DNA of 64,000 nucleotides from Paractinoplanes atraurantiacus (GTDB lineage Bacteria; Actinomycetota; Actinomycetes; Mycobacteriales; Micromonosporaceae): the NCBI RefSeq assembly GCF_900215205.1, contig NZ_OBDY01000001.1:1050786-1114785 (forward strand), given 5' to 3'. Of the stretch, positions 51,263 through 58,184 are shown in pieces. The notes beneath the pieces were generated by a model, which made no database searches, had not been told where the DNA came from, and was given only the letters and a program-made list of their open reading frames with translations. How positions within the stretch are numbered: position 1 is the first letter of the stretch; each line of letters begins with the position of its first letter. A program made the translations under genes and the position numbers.

Positions 51263-51282
51263 CCCGCCGGCCGCGCGGCGGG
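51263..51282 (+). terminator. Hairpin after the regulator remnant
   Basis: Seven-base-pair GC stem (51263-51269 with 51276-51282), six-base loop, directly after the remnant's stop. The rest of 51283-51420 shows only a short CCACCA/TGGTGG inverted repeat. Confidence 0.4.
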
Positions 51283-51420
51283 ATGCCCTGATCCGGGTCC
51301 ACCAGCGCTGGCGTGGTGGTTCGACTGCGGCGCCGGGGAGGGCCGAGCGGGCCTCCCGGCGGGTCACTTCGACGCTCAACACCATTGCCAACAGATCCAT
51401 GATCGCTCCCCGTCAATCCC

Positions 51421-51444
51421 GTTAGCGGTCACGTGACCGTTAAC
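51421..51444. promoter_or_regulatory. 24-base palindromic operator candidate for the second LacI regulator
   Basis: Half-site GTTAGCGGTCAC and its mirror GTGACCGTTAAC match at 11 of 12 pairs with a central CG. It lies 61 bases upstream of the LacI-type start, and a TACGAT -10-like box follows at 51490-51495. Autoregulation is the likely role. Confidence 0.6.
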
Positions 51445-51504
51445 GGCATCGTGCGCCCGAGGTTGGGGCGGCGTCAAGCGGGTTCGGTCTACGATTTGCT
51501 GATC

Positions 51505-52485
51505 GTGGAGAACAAACGGGCGACCCTGCGCGACGTGGCTCGGCTGGCCGGCGTCTCGCACCAGACCGTGTCGCGGGCCATCAACGACAAGGGCGAGATC
51601 GACCCGGAGACCCGCCGCCGCGTCCTGGAAGCGGCCCGGGAGCTGAACTACCGGCCGTCCCGCTTCGCCCGGGGCCTGGTCAAGCCCGACACGACCACGA
51701 TCGGGCTGATCGTCTACGACGTCGTGAACCCGTTCTTCCCCGAGCTGATCGCCGGCGTCATCGAGGCCGCCGAGCGGCGCGGCTGGCAGGTGGTGGTGAG
51801 CAGCAGCCAGGACGACCCGAAGCGGGAAGCGGACCTCTTGCGCTCACTGTCGGGTCAGGCCGACGCCGTGATCGCCTATCTCTTCCAGCCGGACGACGTG
51901 ATCATCGCGGCCGTGGCCGGGGTGCCGCTCGTGGTGATGAGCCGCCGCAACGACGGCCAGGGCTTCGGCGCGGTCGACATCGACGTGGAGGCGGGCGTCC
52001 GCGCCGCCGTGCGGCATCTGACCGAGCGCGGCCACCAGCGCATCGGAATGATCGACTGCCCCGGAGCGGCCGACCCGGGACGACGGGCCGGATTCCTGGC
52101 CGAGGCGGTCGACCAGGGCCTGGCCGTGCCCGCCGAGGCGATCGTCTCGGTCGAGCAGTCGCTGGCCGGCGGTGGTTCGGGCTTCGAGCGGCTGCGCGCG
52201 GCGGACGAAAGCCTCACCGCCGTCGTCGCCTTCAACGACCTGGTCGCGCTGGGCGCCTACCGGGCCGCCCGCCGCCTCGGCCTGGACATCCCGGGCGACA
52301 TCGCCGTGGTCGGCTTCGACGGCCTCGGCATCGGCGAGCTCCTCGACCCGCCCTTGACGACGATCGCCCTCGACAAACGCCGGATGGGCGAGCTGGCCGT
52401 GGCCGAGGCCGAGCGCCTCCTGGCCGGCGAGCCACCCCGCCTCTCCGTGGTGGAGCCCCAATTGCTCGTCCGGGGCTCAGCCTGA
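51505..52485 (+). CDS. LacI-family transcriptional regulator
   Basis: The 326 residues: N-terminal helix-turn-helix TLRDVARLAGVSHQTVSRAIND, hinge helix PSRFARGLV, then the sugar-binding-protein-like effector domain with GLIVYDVVNPFFPELI and IAVVGFDGLGIGELLDPPLTTI. GTG 51505 is preferred over the open frame from 51433, because the longer version would translate through the palindromic operator. There is no adjacent sugar operon; the genes around it are decayed or unrelated, so its target is unknown. It overlaps the phosphatase gene by nine bases at their 3' ends. Confidence 0.88.
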   Translation: MENKRATLRDVARLAGVSHQTVSRAINDKGEIDPETRRRVLEAARELNYRPSRFARGLVKPDTTTIGLIVYDVVNPFFPELIAGVIEAAERRGWQVVVSSSQDDPKREADLLRSLSGQADAVIAYLFQPDDVIIAAVAGVPLVVMSRRNDGQGFGAVDIDVEAGVRAAVRHLTERGHQRIGMIDCPGAADPGRRAGFLAEAVDQGLAVPAEAIVSVEQSLAGGGSGFERLRAADESLTAVVAFNDLVALGAYRAARRLGLDIPGDIAVVGFDGLGIGELLDPPLTTIALDKRRMGELAVAEAERLLAGEPPRLSVVEPQLLVRGSA

Positions 52486-53229
52486 AACGGGCGAGAGCAT
52501 GTGGGCTCGGAGCGTGGTGATCTCGTCGGTGGTGAGGCCGATGTCGCGGACGAAGCCCTCGACCGAGCCGTGCAGGCGGCGCAGGTCGTCGAGGAAGAGC
52601 TGCATCGCTTCCGGCGGGGAGTCGAACATGTGCTCGTTACCCCGTACCGCCTCGGGGTTGGTCTTCAGAAGGTATTCGGTCAAGGGGGCCATCGCGCTCG
52701 TCGTCAGCGCGTAGTCGGCCGTGATGTCCTCGTCGGACACGCCCAGAAGGGACAGGGTCAGGGCGCACACCGTTCCCGTGCGGTCCTTGCCGGCCATGCA
52801 GTGCACGATCGCCGGTGACTTGCCCGGGTCGGCAATCAACCGCAGCGACTCCAGCAGGCCGTCGCGGCCGTCCTCGGCGAAGTTGAGGTAGCGGTCGGCC
52901 AGCCAGCGCTCGTGCACCACGTCGTCGGGATGCCCGACCTCTTCCCAGTCGATGTGGTTGAGCACGATGTTGTGGTAGTCGAGGCCGTGCGACTCGGAGA
53001 CGCGGCCGAACTTCTCGATCTCGTGTGGGCGGCGCAGGTCGATCACCGTACGCACGCCGAGGGCCTCGAACGCCTCGGCGTCGGCCTCGCCGAGGCGATG
53101 CAGGGCGTCCGACCGGAACAGGCGCCGCCAGCGCACCGTCCGGCCGTCGAGGCCCTCATAGCCGCCGACGTCCCTGAAGTTGTAGGTAGCGGAGAAACCG
53201 AGATTGCGGGGGTACTGTTCCACAGCCAC
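52477..53229 (-). CDS. Protein-tyrosine/serine phosphatase of the PTP-like (Y_phosphatase3) family
   Basis: The 250 residues carry the P-loop HCMAGKDRTG with nucleophile C144 and R150, the GKDRTG form seen in actinobacterial PtpB/lipid-phosphatase relatives. Preceding motifs NFRDVGGYEGLDGRTVRWRRLFRSD and TVIDLRRPHE are typical. The Lys next to the catalytic loop suggests phosphoinositide or dual-specificity activity. No signal peptide. GTG 53229 or the in-frame GTG 53223 may be the start. Confidence 0.88.
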   Translation of the reverse strand: MAVEQYPRNLGFSATYNFRDVGGYEGLDGRTVRWRRLFRSDALHRLGEADAEAFEALGVRTVIDLRRPHEIEKFGRVSESHGLDYHNIVLNHIDWEEVGHPDDVVHERWLADRYLNFAEDGRDGLLESLRLIADPGKSPAIVHCMAGKDRTGTVCALTLSLLGVSDEDITADYALTTSAMAPLTEYLLKTNPEAVRGNEHMFDSPPEAMQLFLDDLRRLHGSVEGFVRDIGLTTDEITTLRAHMLSPVSG

Positions 53230-53332
53230 ACCGCCAACCTATCCCGCGCTGTCGATCCCCCTTACGAGGGACGTCGTCCCAGCTGGTGGATTTCTTGTCC
53301 CAGCAACGTCCGCCCGTGGCAAACTTCGCTAC

Positions 53333-53365
53333 GTGACCCACCTCGTGCTGATTATTGGCACCTAG
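53333..53365 (+). CDS. cimA leader peptide MTHLVLIIGT
   Basis: Ten-codon ORF from GTG 53333 to TAG 53363-53365 whose core is Leu-Val-Leu-Ile-Ile, five branched-chain residues in a row. It is followed at once by a hairpin and an intrinsic terminator before cimA. This is the expected form of a leader peptide that senses Ile/Leu/Val tRNA charging. No ribosome site is evident; a weak -10-like CAAACT seven bases before GTG suggests a leaderless start. Confidence 0.7.
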   Translation: MTHLVLIIGT

Positions 53366-53440
53366 CGCGCCGGCTGACCTTTCGCCGACGCGCAGACCTC
53401 CCGCATCCGCGGGGGGTCTTTTTGTTGGGCCACCAATAAT
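53351..53440 (+). promoter_or_regulatory. Transcription attenuator of cimA
   Basis: Hairpin A (53365-53393) has 5 + 4 bp around a C-A mismatch. Hairpin B (53394-53419; ten pairs, one of them T-G, six-base loop) runs into TTTTT and is an intrinsic terminator ~35 bases before cimA. ATTATTGG, which contains the two Ile codons (53351-53358), is perfectly complementary to CCAATAAT (53433-53440) just past the terminator. A ribosome stalled at Ile would break that closing helix. The same layout is seen before ilvB. Confidence 0.75.
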
Positions 53441-53457
53441 TTCGAAGGGAACGCGCC

Positions 53458-55035
53458 ATGGAGTACCAGGTCTTCGACACCACGCTGCGCGACGGCGGGC
53501 AGCGGGAGGGGATCAGCTACTCGGTCGCCGACAAGCTGGCGGTCGCGAAGCTGCTCGACGAGTTCGGCGTGGGCTTCATCGAGGGCGGCTGGCCCGGCGC
53601 GATGCCCAAGGACACCGAGTTCTTCCAGCGGGCCAAGACCGAGCTCGACCTGAAGAACGCGGTACTGGTCGCCTTCGGCGCGACCCGCAAGGCCGGCACC
53701 ACCGCCGAGAAAGACCCGCAGGTGAAGGCCCTGCTCGACGCCGAGACCCCCGTCGTCTGCGTCGTCGCCAAGAGCGACATCCGCCACGTCGAGCGCGCCC
53801 TGCGCACCACCGGCGACGAGAACCTGGCGATGGTCCGCGACACCGTCCAGCACCTGGTCGCCAGCGGCCGTCGCGCCTTCGTCGACTGTGAGCACTTCTT
53901 CGACGGCTTCCGCTACGACCCCGACTACACCGCGAGCGTCGTCAAGACCGCCATCGACGCCGGCGCCGAGCGGGTCGTGATGTGCGACACCAACGGCGGC
54001 ATGCTCCCCTCGATGATCACCAAGGCGGTCACCGAGGTCGTCGAGCGGACCGGCGTCCCGGCCGGCCGGCTCGGCATCCACTGCCAGAACGACACCTCGT
54101 GCGCGGTCGCCAACACCGTCGCCGCCGTCGAGGCCGGCGTCAAGCACTTCCAGTGCACCGCCAACGGCTACGGCGAGCGTCCCGGCAACGCCGACCTGTT
54201 CGCCGTGGTCAGCAACCTGCAACTCAAGCTCGGGCTGCCGGTCCTACCGGAGGGCTGCCTGGAGAAGGCGACGCGGGTCTCCACCGCGCTCGCCGAGATC
54301 GCCAACATCGCCCCCGACACCCACCAGGCCTATGTCGGGGCCGCCGCTTTCGCTCACAAGGCGGGGCTGCACGCGAGCGCGATCAAGGTGGATCCGCTGC
54401 TCTACAACCACGTCGACCCGTCGGTGGTGGGCAACGACATGCGGATCCTGGTGACGGAGATGGCCGGCCGGGCCAGCATCGAGCTCAAGAGCCGCGAGCT
54501 CGGCATCGACCTGGCCGGCCACCCGGACACCCTGTCCACGGTCACCCGCAAGGTGAAGGACCTGGAGGCCGGTGGCTGGTCGTTCGAGGCCGCCGACGCC
54601 TCGTTCGAGCTGCTGGTGCGGGGCGAGCTGCCGGGTGAGGGCTTCGCCCGCCCGTTCGGCCTGGAGACGTACCGCGTGCAGGTCGAGCATCGCGAGGACG
54701 GCGCCGTGGTCTCCGAAGCCACCGTCAAGGTGCGGGTGAACGGCGAGCGGGTGATCGCCACGGCCGAGGGCAACGGCCCGGTCAACGCGCTCGACGAGGC
54801 CCTGCGCGCCGCGCTGACCGCGCACTACCCGCAGCTGAAGACCTTCGAGCTGACCGATTTCAAGGTACGCATCCTGGAGGGCACCCACGGCACGAACGCG
54901 GTGACCCGGGTGCTGCTCGAGACCGGCGACGGCGAGCGCGACTGGACCACGGTCGGCGTGCACGAGAACATCATCGAGGCGAGCTGGGTCGCTCTGGTCG
55001 ACGCCCTGACGTACGGCCTGGCCGAGACCAAGTGA
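53458..55035 (+). CDS. cimA: (R)-citramalate synthase
   Basis: Condenses acetyl-CoA with pyruvate, giving a threonine-independent route to 2-ketobutyrate for isoleucine. The 525 residues have a HMGL-like TIM barrel (DTTLRDGGQREGISYSVADK, metal-binding HCQND) and a C-terminal LeuA-type dimerisation/allosteric domain (from about residue 400). The DTTLRDG-Q-E start and ATANGYGERPGN-like segment are the citramalate-synthase subtype rather than 2-isopropylmalate synthase. AAGGGA lies eight bases before ATG 53458. Its stop overlaps the next GTG by four bases. Feedback by isoleucine is expected in addition to attenuation. Confidence 0.9.
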   Translation: MEYQVFDTTLRDGGQREGISYSVADKLAVAKLLDEFGVGFIEGGWPGAMPKDTEFFQRAKTELDLKNAVLVAFGATRKAGTTAEKDPQVKALLDAETPVVCVVAKSDIRHVERALRTTGDENLAMVRDTVQHLVASGRRAFVDCEHFFDGFRYDPDYTASVVKTAIDAGAERVVMCDTNGGMLPSMITKAVTEVVERTGVPAGRLGIHCQNDTSCAVANTVAAVEAGVKHFQCTANGYGERPGNADLFAVVSNLQLKLGLPVLPEGCLEKATRVSTALAEIANIAPDTHQAYVGAAAFAHKAGLHASAIKVDPLLYNHVDPSVVGNDMRILVTEMAGRASIELKSRELGIDLAGHPDTLSTVTRKVKDLEAGGWSFEAADASFELLVRGELPGEGFARPFGLETYRVQVEHREDGAVVSEATVKVRVNGERVIATAEGNGPVNALDEALRAALTAHYPQLKTFELTDFKVRILEGTHGTNAVTRVLLETGDGERDWTTVGVHENIIEASWVALVDALTYGLAETK

Positions 55036-55403
55036 GGATCTTCTCGGGCTCCGCTTTCGAGGAGCAGATCGGTTACGCCCGCGCGGTCGTCGACGGCGAC
55101 CGGGTGTACGTCTCCGGCACCACCGGCTTCGACTACTCGACCATGACGATCTCCGATGACGTCGTCGAGCAGGCCGAGCAGTGCCTGCGCAACATCGGGG
55201 CGGCCCTGGCCGAGGCCGGCTGCTACTTCACCGACGTCGTCCGGGTCCGCTATCTGCTGCCGAACCGCGAGGACTTCGAGCCGTGCTGGCCGGTGCTGCG
55301 CAAGTACTTCGGCGATGTCCGCCCGGCCGCCACCATGCAGGTGTGCGGCCTGGCGGACCCGCGGATGCTCATCGAGATCGAGGTGGACGCGCGGCGGCGC
55401 TGA
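55032..55403 (+). CDS. Rid-family (YjgF/YER057c/UK114) protein
   Basis: The 123 residues fit the trimeric Rid fold: ARAVVDGDRVYVSGTTGFD, QAEQCLRNIGAALAEAG, VRYLLPNREDFEPCWPVLRKYFG, and RPAATMQVCGLADP. RidA deaminates reactive enamines such as 2-aminoacrylate. The Arg that classical RidA carries before the LP motif is not present here (CGLADP), so this is another Rid subgroup and enamine deaminase activity is uncertain. Translation is coupled to cimA by GTGA. Its last 35 bases overlap the convergent threonyl-tRNA synthetase gene. Confidence 0.85.
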   Translation: MRIFSGSAFEEQIGYARAVVDGDRVYVSGTTGFDYSTMTISDDVVEQAEQCLRNIGAALAEAGCYFTDVVRVRYLLPNREDFEPCWPVLRKYFGDVRPAATMQVCGLADPRMLIEIEVDARRR

Positions 55404-56571
55404 TCATCTCGATCGCGGCGGCGTGCGGCATCGGGGCGAGCTGACTTCCGTCGCGATGCCGCAGCGCCACCAGGCCGTCCGGCGCCTCGCGGCGGCCGAT
55501 GACGCCGACGTACGGGATCTTGCGCTCCGCCGCGGCCCGGATGCGCGCGCCGATCGAGCCCTCGTGGTGCACCTCGGCCCGCAATCCAGCCTCGATCGCC
55601 GCCGCTTCCAGAGCGCCGGCCGATGACGCGAGATCCTCGGCGACCGGCAGCACGGCCAGTTGCACCGGCGCGTACCAGACCGGGAAGGCCCCGCCGTGCA
55701 CTTCGATGAGGTGCCCGAAGAGCCGTTCCATCGAGCCGACCAGGCTGCGGTGCACCATCACCGGCCGCGATCGGCCGCCGTCGCCGTCCGCGTACTCAAG
55801 CCCGAAAGCCGAAGGTTGGTGGAAGTCGACCTGAATGGTGGCCAGGCTCGACTCCCGGCCGGCCGGGTCGACGATCTGCACGTCGATCTTCGGCCCGTAG
55901 AAGGCGGCCTCGCCCGGCGCCTCGACATAATCGACGCCGTCCAGCGCCTCGCGCAGCAACGATGAGGCGAGATCCCACATGGCGTCGTCCCCGGCGTACT
56001 TGCCGCCGTCGCCGCGCAGCGAGAGCCGGTACGACGAGGGTTCGAAGCCGAGCGCCGCGTGGGCTTCCCGCATCAGCCGCAGCACGCCGGCCACCTCGCC
56101 GACGACCTGGTCGAGGTCGCAGAAGATGTGCGAGTCGTTGAGCTGGATCGACCGCACCCGGCCGAGACCGCCGATCACGCCGGAGCGCTCGGCCCGGTAC
56201 ATCGGCCCCAGCTCGGCTATGCGCAGCGGCAGGTCACGGTAGGACCGCTGGCGCGACTTGAAGATCAGCGCGTGGTGCGGGCACTGGCTGGGCCGCAGCA
56301 CCAGCTCGTCGCCGCCGATCCGCATGGCCGGGTACATGTCCTCGGCGTAGTTGCGCCAGTGCCCCGACAACTCGTACATCTGGCGTTTGCCGAGGGCGGG
56401 GGAGTGCACGTGCCGATATCCGGCCCGGCGTTCCAGCTCGTAGAGATAGGACTCGACCGCGTGGCGCGCGGCCGCGCCGCCGGGCAGCCAGAACGGCAGG
56501 CCGGCGCCGATCAGCGGGTCGGAGTCGAACAGGTCCAGCTCGCGCCCGAGCCGGCGGTGGTCGACGATCAT
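55369..56571 (-). CDS. Short threonyl-tRNA synthetase lacking TGS and editing domains
   Basis: Charges tRNA(Thr). The 400 residues begin directly at the catalytic domain (LGRELDLFDSDPLIGAGLPFWLPGG). Motif 2 is around MYRAERSG; zinc ligands lie in PSQCPHHA, NDSHIFCD and VMVHRSLVG. The anticodon-binding domain ends with KIPYVGVIGRREA. A standard ThrRS is ~640 residues with N-terminal TGS and Ser-editing domains, both absent here. It is probably a second, stress-induced or specialised copy; its upstream Thr attenuator suits induction by threonine limitation. ATG 56571 has AAGGAG six bases upstream. Confidence 0.9.
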   Translation of the reverse strand: MIVDHRRLGRELDLFDSDPLIGAGLPFWLPGGAAARHAVESYLYELERRAGYRHVHSPALGKRQMYELSGHWRNYAEDMYPAMRIGGDELVLRPSQCPHHALIFKSRQRSYRDLPLRIAELGPMYRAERSGVIGGLGRVRSIQLNDSHIFCDLDQVVGEVAGVLRLMREAHAALGFEPSSYRLSLRGDGGKYAGDDAMWDLASSLLREALDGVDYVEAPGEAAFYGPKIDVQIVDPAGRESSLATIQVDFHQPSAFGLEYADGDGGRSRPVMVHRSLVGSMERLFGHLIEVHGGAFPVWYAPVQLAVLPVAEDLASSAGALEAAAIEAGLRAEVHHEGSIGARIRAAAERKIPYVGVIGRREAPDGLVALRHRDGSQLAPMPHAAAIEMISAAARPPRSR

Positions 56572-56617
56572 GGGATTCTCCTTCGGGTCGAGGCCCGGGA
56601 AGACACCCCATGACAAA

Positions 56618-56640
56618 GCCCCGGGCGTCTCGCCCGGGGC
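56618..56640 (-). terminator. Attenuator terminator upstream of the short ThrRS gene
   Basis: Minus-strand hairpin with 10-bp GC stem and 3-base loop, followed by CTTTGTC. It lies 46 bases before the synthetase ATG. A second stem sits earlier (56660-56666 with 56671-56677), directly beside the two Thr codons of the leader. GCCCCGG occurs in both the earlier stem and the terminator, so the two can compete for the terminator's 3' arm. Confidence 0.65.
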
Positions 56641-56651
56641 CGATGCAGAGG

Positions 56652-56702
56652 TCAGCGCGCGCCGGGGCGTCCCGGCGTCGTCAGCTGCTGACCGAAGTTC
56701 AT
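56652..56702 (-). CDS. Leader peptide MNFGQQLTTPGRPGAR of the short ThrRS gene
   Basis: Sixteen codons with tandem Thr (ACG ACG) placed at the base of the first leader hairpin. A TAGCAT -10 box ends seven bases before the ATG, so the transcript would begin at the start codon (leaderless), a common actinobacterial arrangement. Stalling at Thr codons would favour expression of the synthetase. Confidence 0.65.
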   Translation of the reverse strand: MNFGQQLTTPGRPGAR

Positions 56703-56709
56703 GCCGCGA

Positions 56710-56739
56710 ATGCTAGGCGCGCTCGTCGTCGGCCAGCAA
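56710..56739 (-). promoter_or_regulatory. Promoter for the ThrRS leader transcript
   Basis: TTGCTG (56739-56734), 18-base spacer, TAGCAT (56715-56710) on the minus strand. It lies across the 3' end of the acetyltransferase gene. The predicted start is the A of the leader-peptide ATG at 56702. Confidence 0.55.
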
Positions 56740-57240
56740 CTGGAATAGGACGTGGTCCTGCCACTCTCCGGCGATCTTCAGGTAGCGGGGCGCCACCCCG
56801 TACCGCCGGAAGCCGTTGCGTTCCAGCACCTTCTGGGAGGCGGCGTTGTGCACCAGCGTGCCCGCCTCGACCCGGTGCAGGCCGAGCTCGCCGAACGCGA
56901 GGCCGGCGATCCGGCCGACCGCGGCCGTGGCGATGCCGCGCCCGTTGGCGTCCCGGGCCACCCAGTAGCCGAGGTGGCAGGACTGGAAGGGGCCGCGCGC
57001 GATGCCGGTCAGCATGACGCGCCCGACGATCCGCCCGTCGTCGACGATCACGTGCGGCAGGGTGGCGCCACCCTCGTACTGCCGAAGCGTCTCTTTGATC
57101 AGGCGCCGCTGGCCCTCGTCGGTGAAGAACTCGGCCGGGCGCACCGGCTCCCACGGCGTGAGGAACTCGCGGTTGGCCCGCAGCAGCGCCCCGATCTCGG
57201 CCGCGTCGCCCTCGGTGGTCAGCCGGGTCGTCGCGCTCAT
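56713..57240 (-). CDS. GNAT-family N-acetyltransferase (RimJ/RimL-like)
   Basis: The 175 residues are of RimJ type: LTPWEPVRPAEFFT, the acetyl-CoA loop DANGRGIATAAV (Q/RxxGxG/A form), LHRVEAGTLVHNAASQKVLERNGF, and a C-terminal LKIAGEWQDHVLFQLL. It probably acetylates a protein N-terminus or small amine. Its ATG overlaps the stop of the phosphoesterase gene upstream by four bases. It is therefore the third gene of a minus-strand operon with two EEP-family genes. Confidence 0.9.
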   Translation of the reverse strand: MSATTRLTTEGDAAEIGALLRANREFLTPWEPVRPAEFFTDEGQRRLIKETLRQYEGGATLPHVIVDDGRIVGRVMLTGIARGPFQSCHLGYWVARDANGRGIATAAVGRIAGLAFGELGLHRVEAGTLVHNAASQKVLERNGFRRYGVAPRYLKIAGEWQDHVLFQLLADDERA

Positions 57241-58184
57241 CGGGCGGCCGCCGGCAGCATCAGCTCGGCCACGATCGACCGGTGGTCACTCCGCGGAATG
57301 GCGTGCACGCTTGCTTCCCGTACGCCCAGACGCTCGTCCACCAGCACATGGTCGATGGTGACCGGCGGCAGCGGCTTGCCGTCGTACGGCCCCCACGTCC
57401 CGGCCAGGCCCTTGCCGGTGGCGTCGGCGGCATCGCGGTAGCCGTGGGCGATCAGCTGCCGCATCGGCGTGTGGTCGAGCGTCGAGTTGAAGTCGCCGAG
57501 CAGGATCCGCGGGGTCCCGCTCGCGTCCGCGTGCGGCTGGGCCCGCAGATCGGCGCGCCACTGCCCGAGAATCGATTGAGCGTACGGGGCGATCGGATGC
57601 GCCGACTCCACGACGACCGCGCTGGCGCCTGGGGTGTGCACCGTGGCGTACGCCTGCATGAAGCCGCCGCCGTTGCGCCGGGCCCCGGCGTCCGTGACCG
57701 GAAAGCGGGAGTAGACCCCCGAGCCGTCGGCCTCCGGCTCGTCGGCGAGCGACGAGTACGGCAGCAGCGCGCCCAGCCCGGCCGCGGCCAGCGCCTGCCG
57801 GCCCTCGGTGGTGAACTCCTGCACGGCCAGCACGTCGACGTCGCGCTCGCTGACCAGCTTGACGATCGCGGCTGGATCGGCCCGGCCGAACAGCATGTTG
57901 CTGGTCATGACGGTGAGTTTCACGCCCTGCTGCGGGCCGCGGTCGCGGGCCGGGAAGGCGCGCGGCGCGACGGCGACGGCCAGCCCGATCGCCGCCACCA
58001 CGGCCACCGCCCCGATCGTCCAGCGCCTGGTGGCCAGGGCCACCACGGCCGGGAGCCAGGCCCAGGCCGCGACGTACGGGGTGAAGGCGAACAACTGCAC
58101 CAACGGGCCGCGTTCCCAGCCGCCGAGCCGGATGACGGCCCAGATCAGACCGGGCAGGACGAGAAGCGTCAACACCGTCGTCAT
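57237..58184 (-). CDS. Membrane-anchored endonuclease/exonuclease/phosphatase-family protein (copy 1)
   Basis: The 315 residues have three hydrophobic helices in the first ~80 residues, then an EEP (DNase I-like) domain facing outside. Motifs: VMTSNMLFGRADP, VLAVQEFT, ILLGDFNSTLDH, TIDHVLVDERL, and SDHRSIVAEL. The catalytic His/Asp/Asn set is complete. Substrate is unknown; relatives act on nucleic acid or phospholipid. It is a paralogue of the next upstream gene and overlaps it and the acetyltransferase by ATGA on each side. Confidence 0.88.
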   Translation of the reverse strand: MTTVLTLLVLPGLIWAVIRLGGWERGPLVQLFAFTPYVAAWAWLPAVVALATRRWTIGAVAVVAAIGLAVAVAPRAFPARDRGPQQGVKLTVMTSNMLFGRADPAAIVKLVSERDVDVLAVQEFTTEGRQALAAAGLGALLPYSSLADEPEADGSGVYSRFPVTDAGARRNGGGFMQAYATVHTPGASAVVVESAHPIAPYAQSILGQWRADLRAQPHADASGTPRILLGDFNSTLDHTPMRQLIAHGYRDAADATGKGLAGTWGPYDGKPLPPVTIDHVLVDERLGVREASVHAIPRSDHRSIVAELMLPAAAR

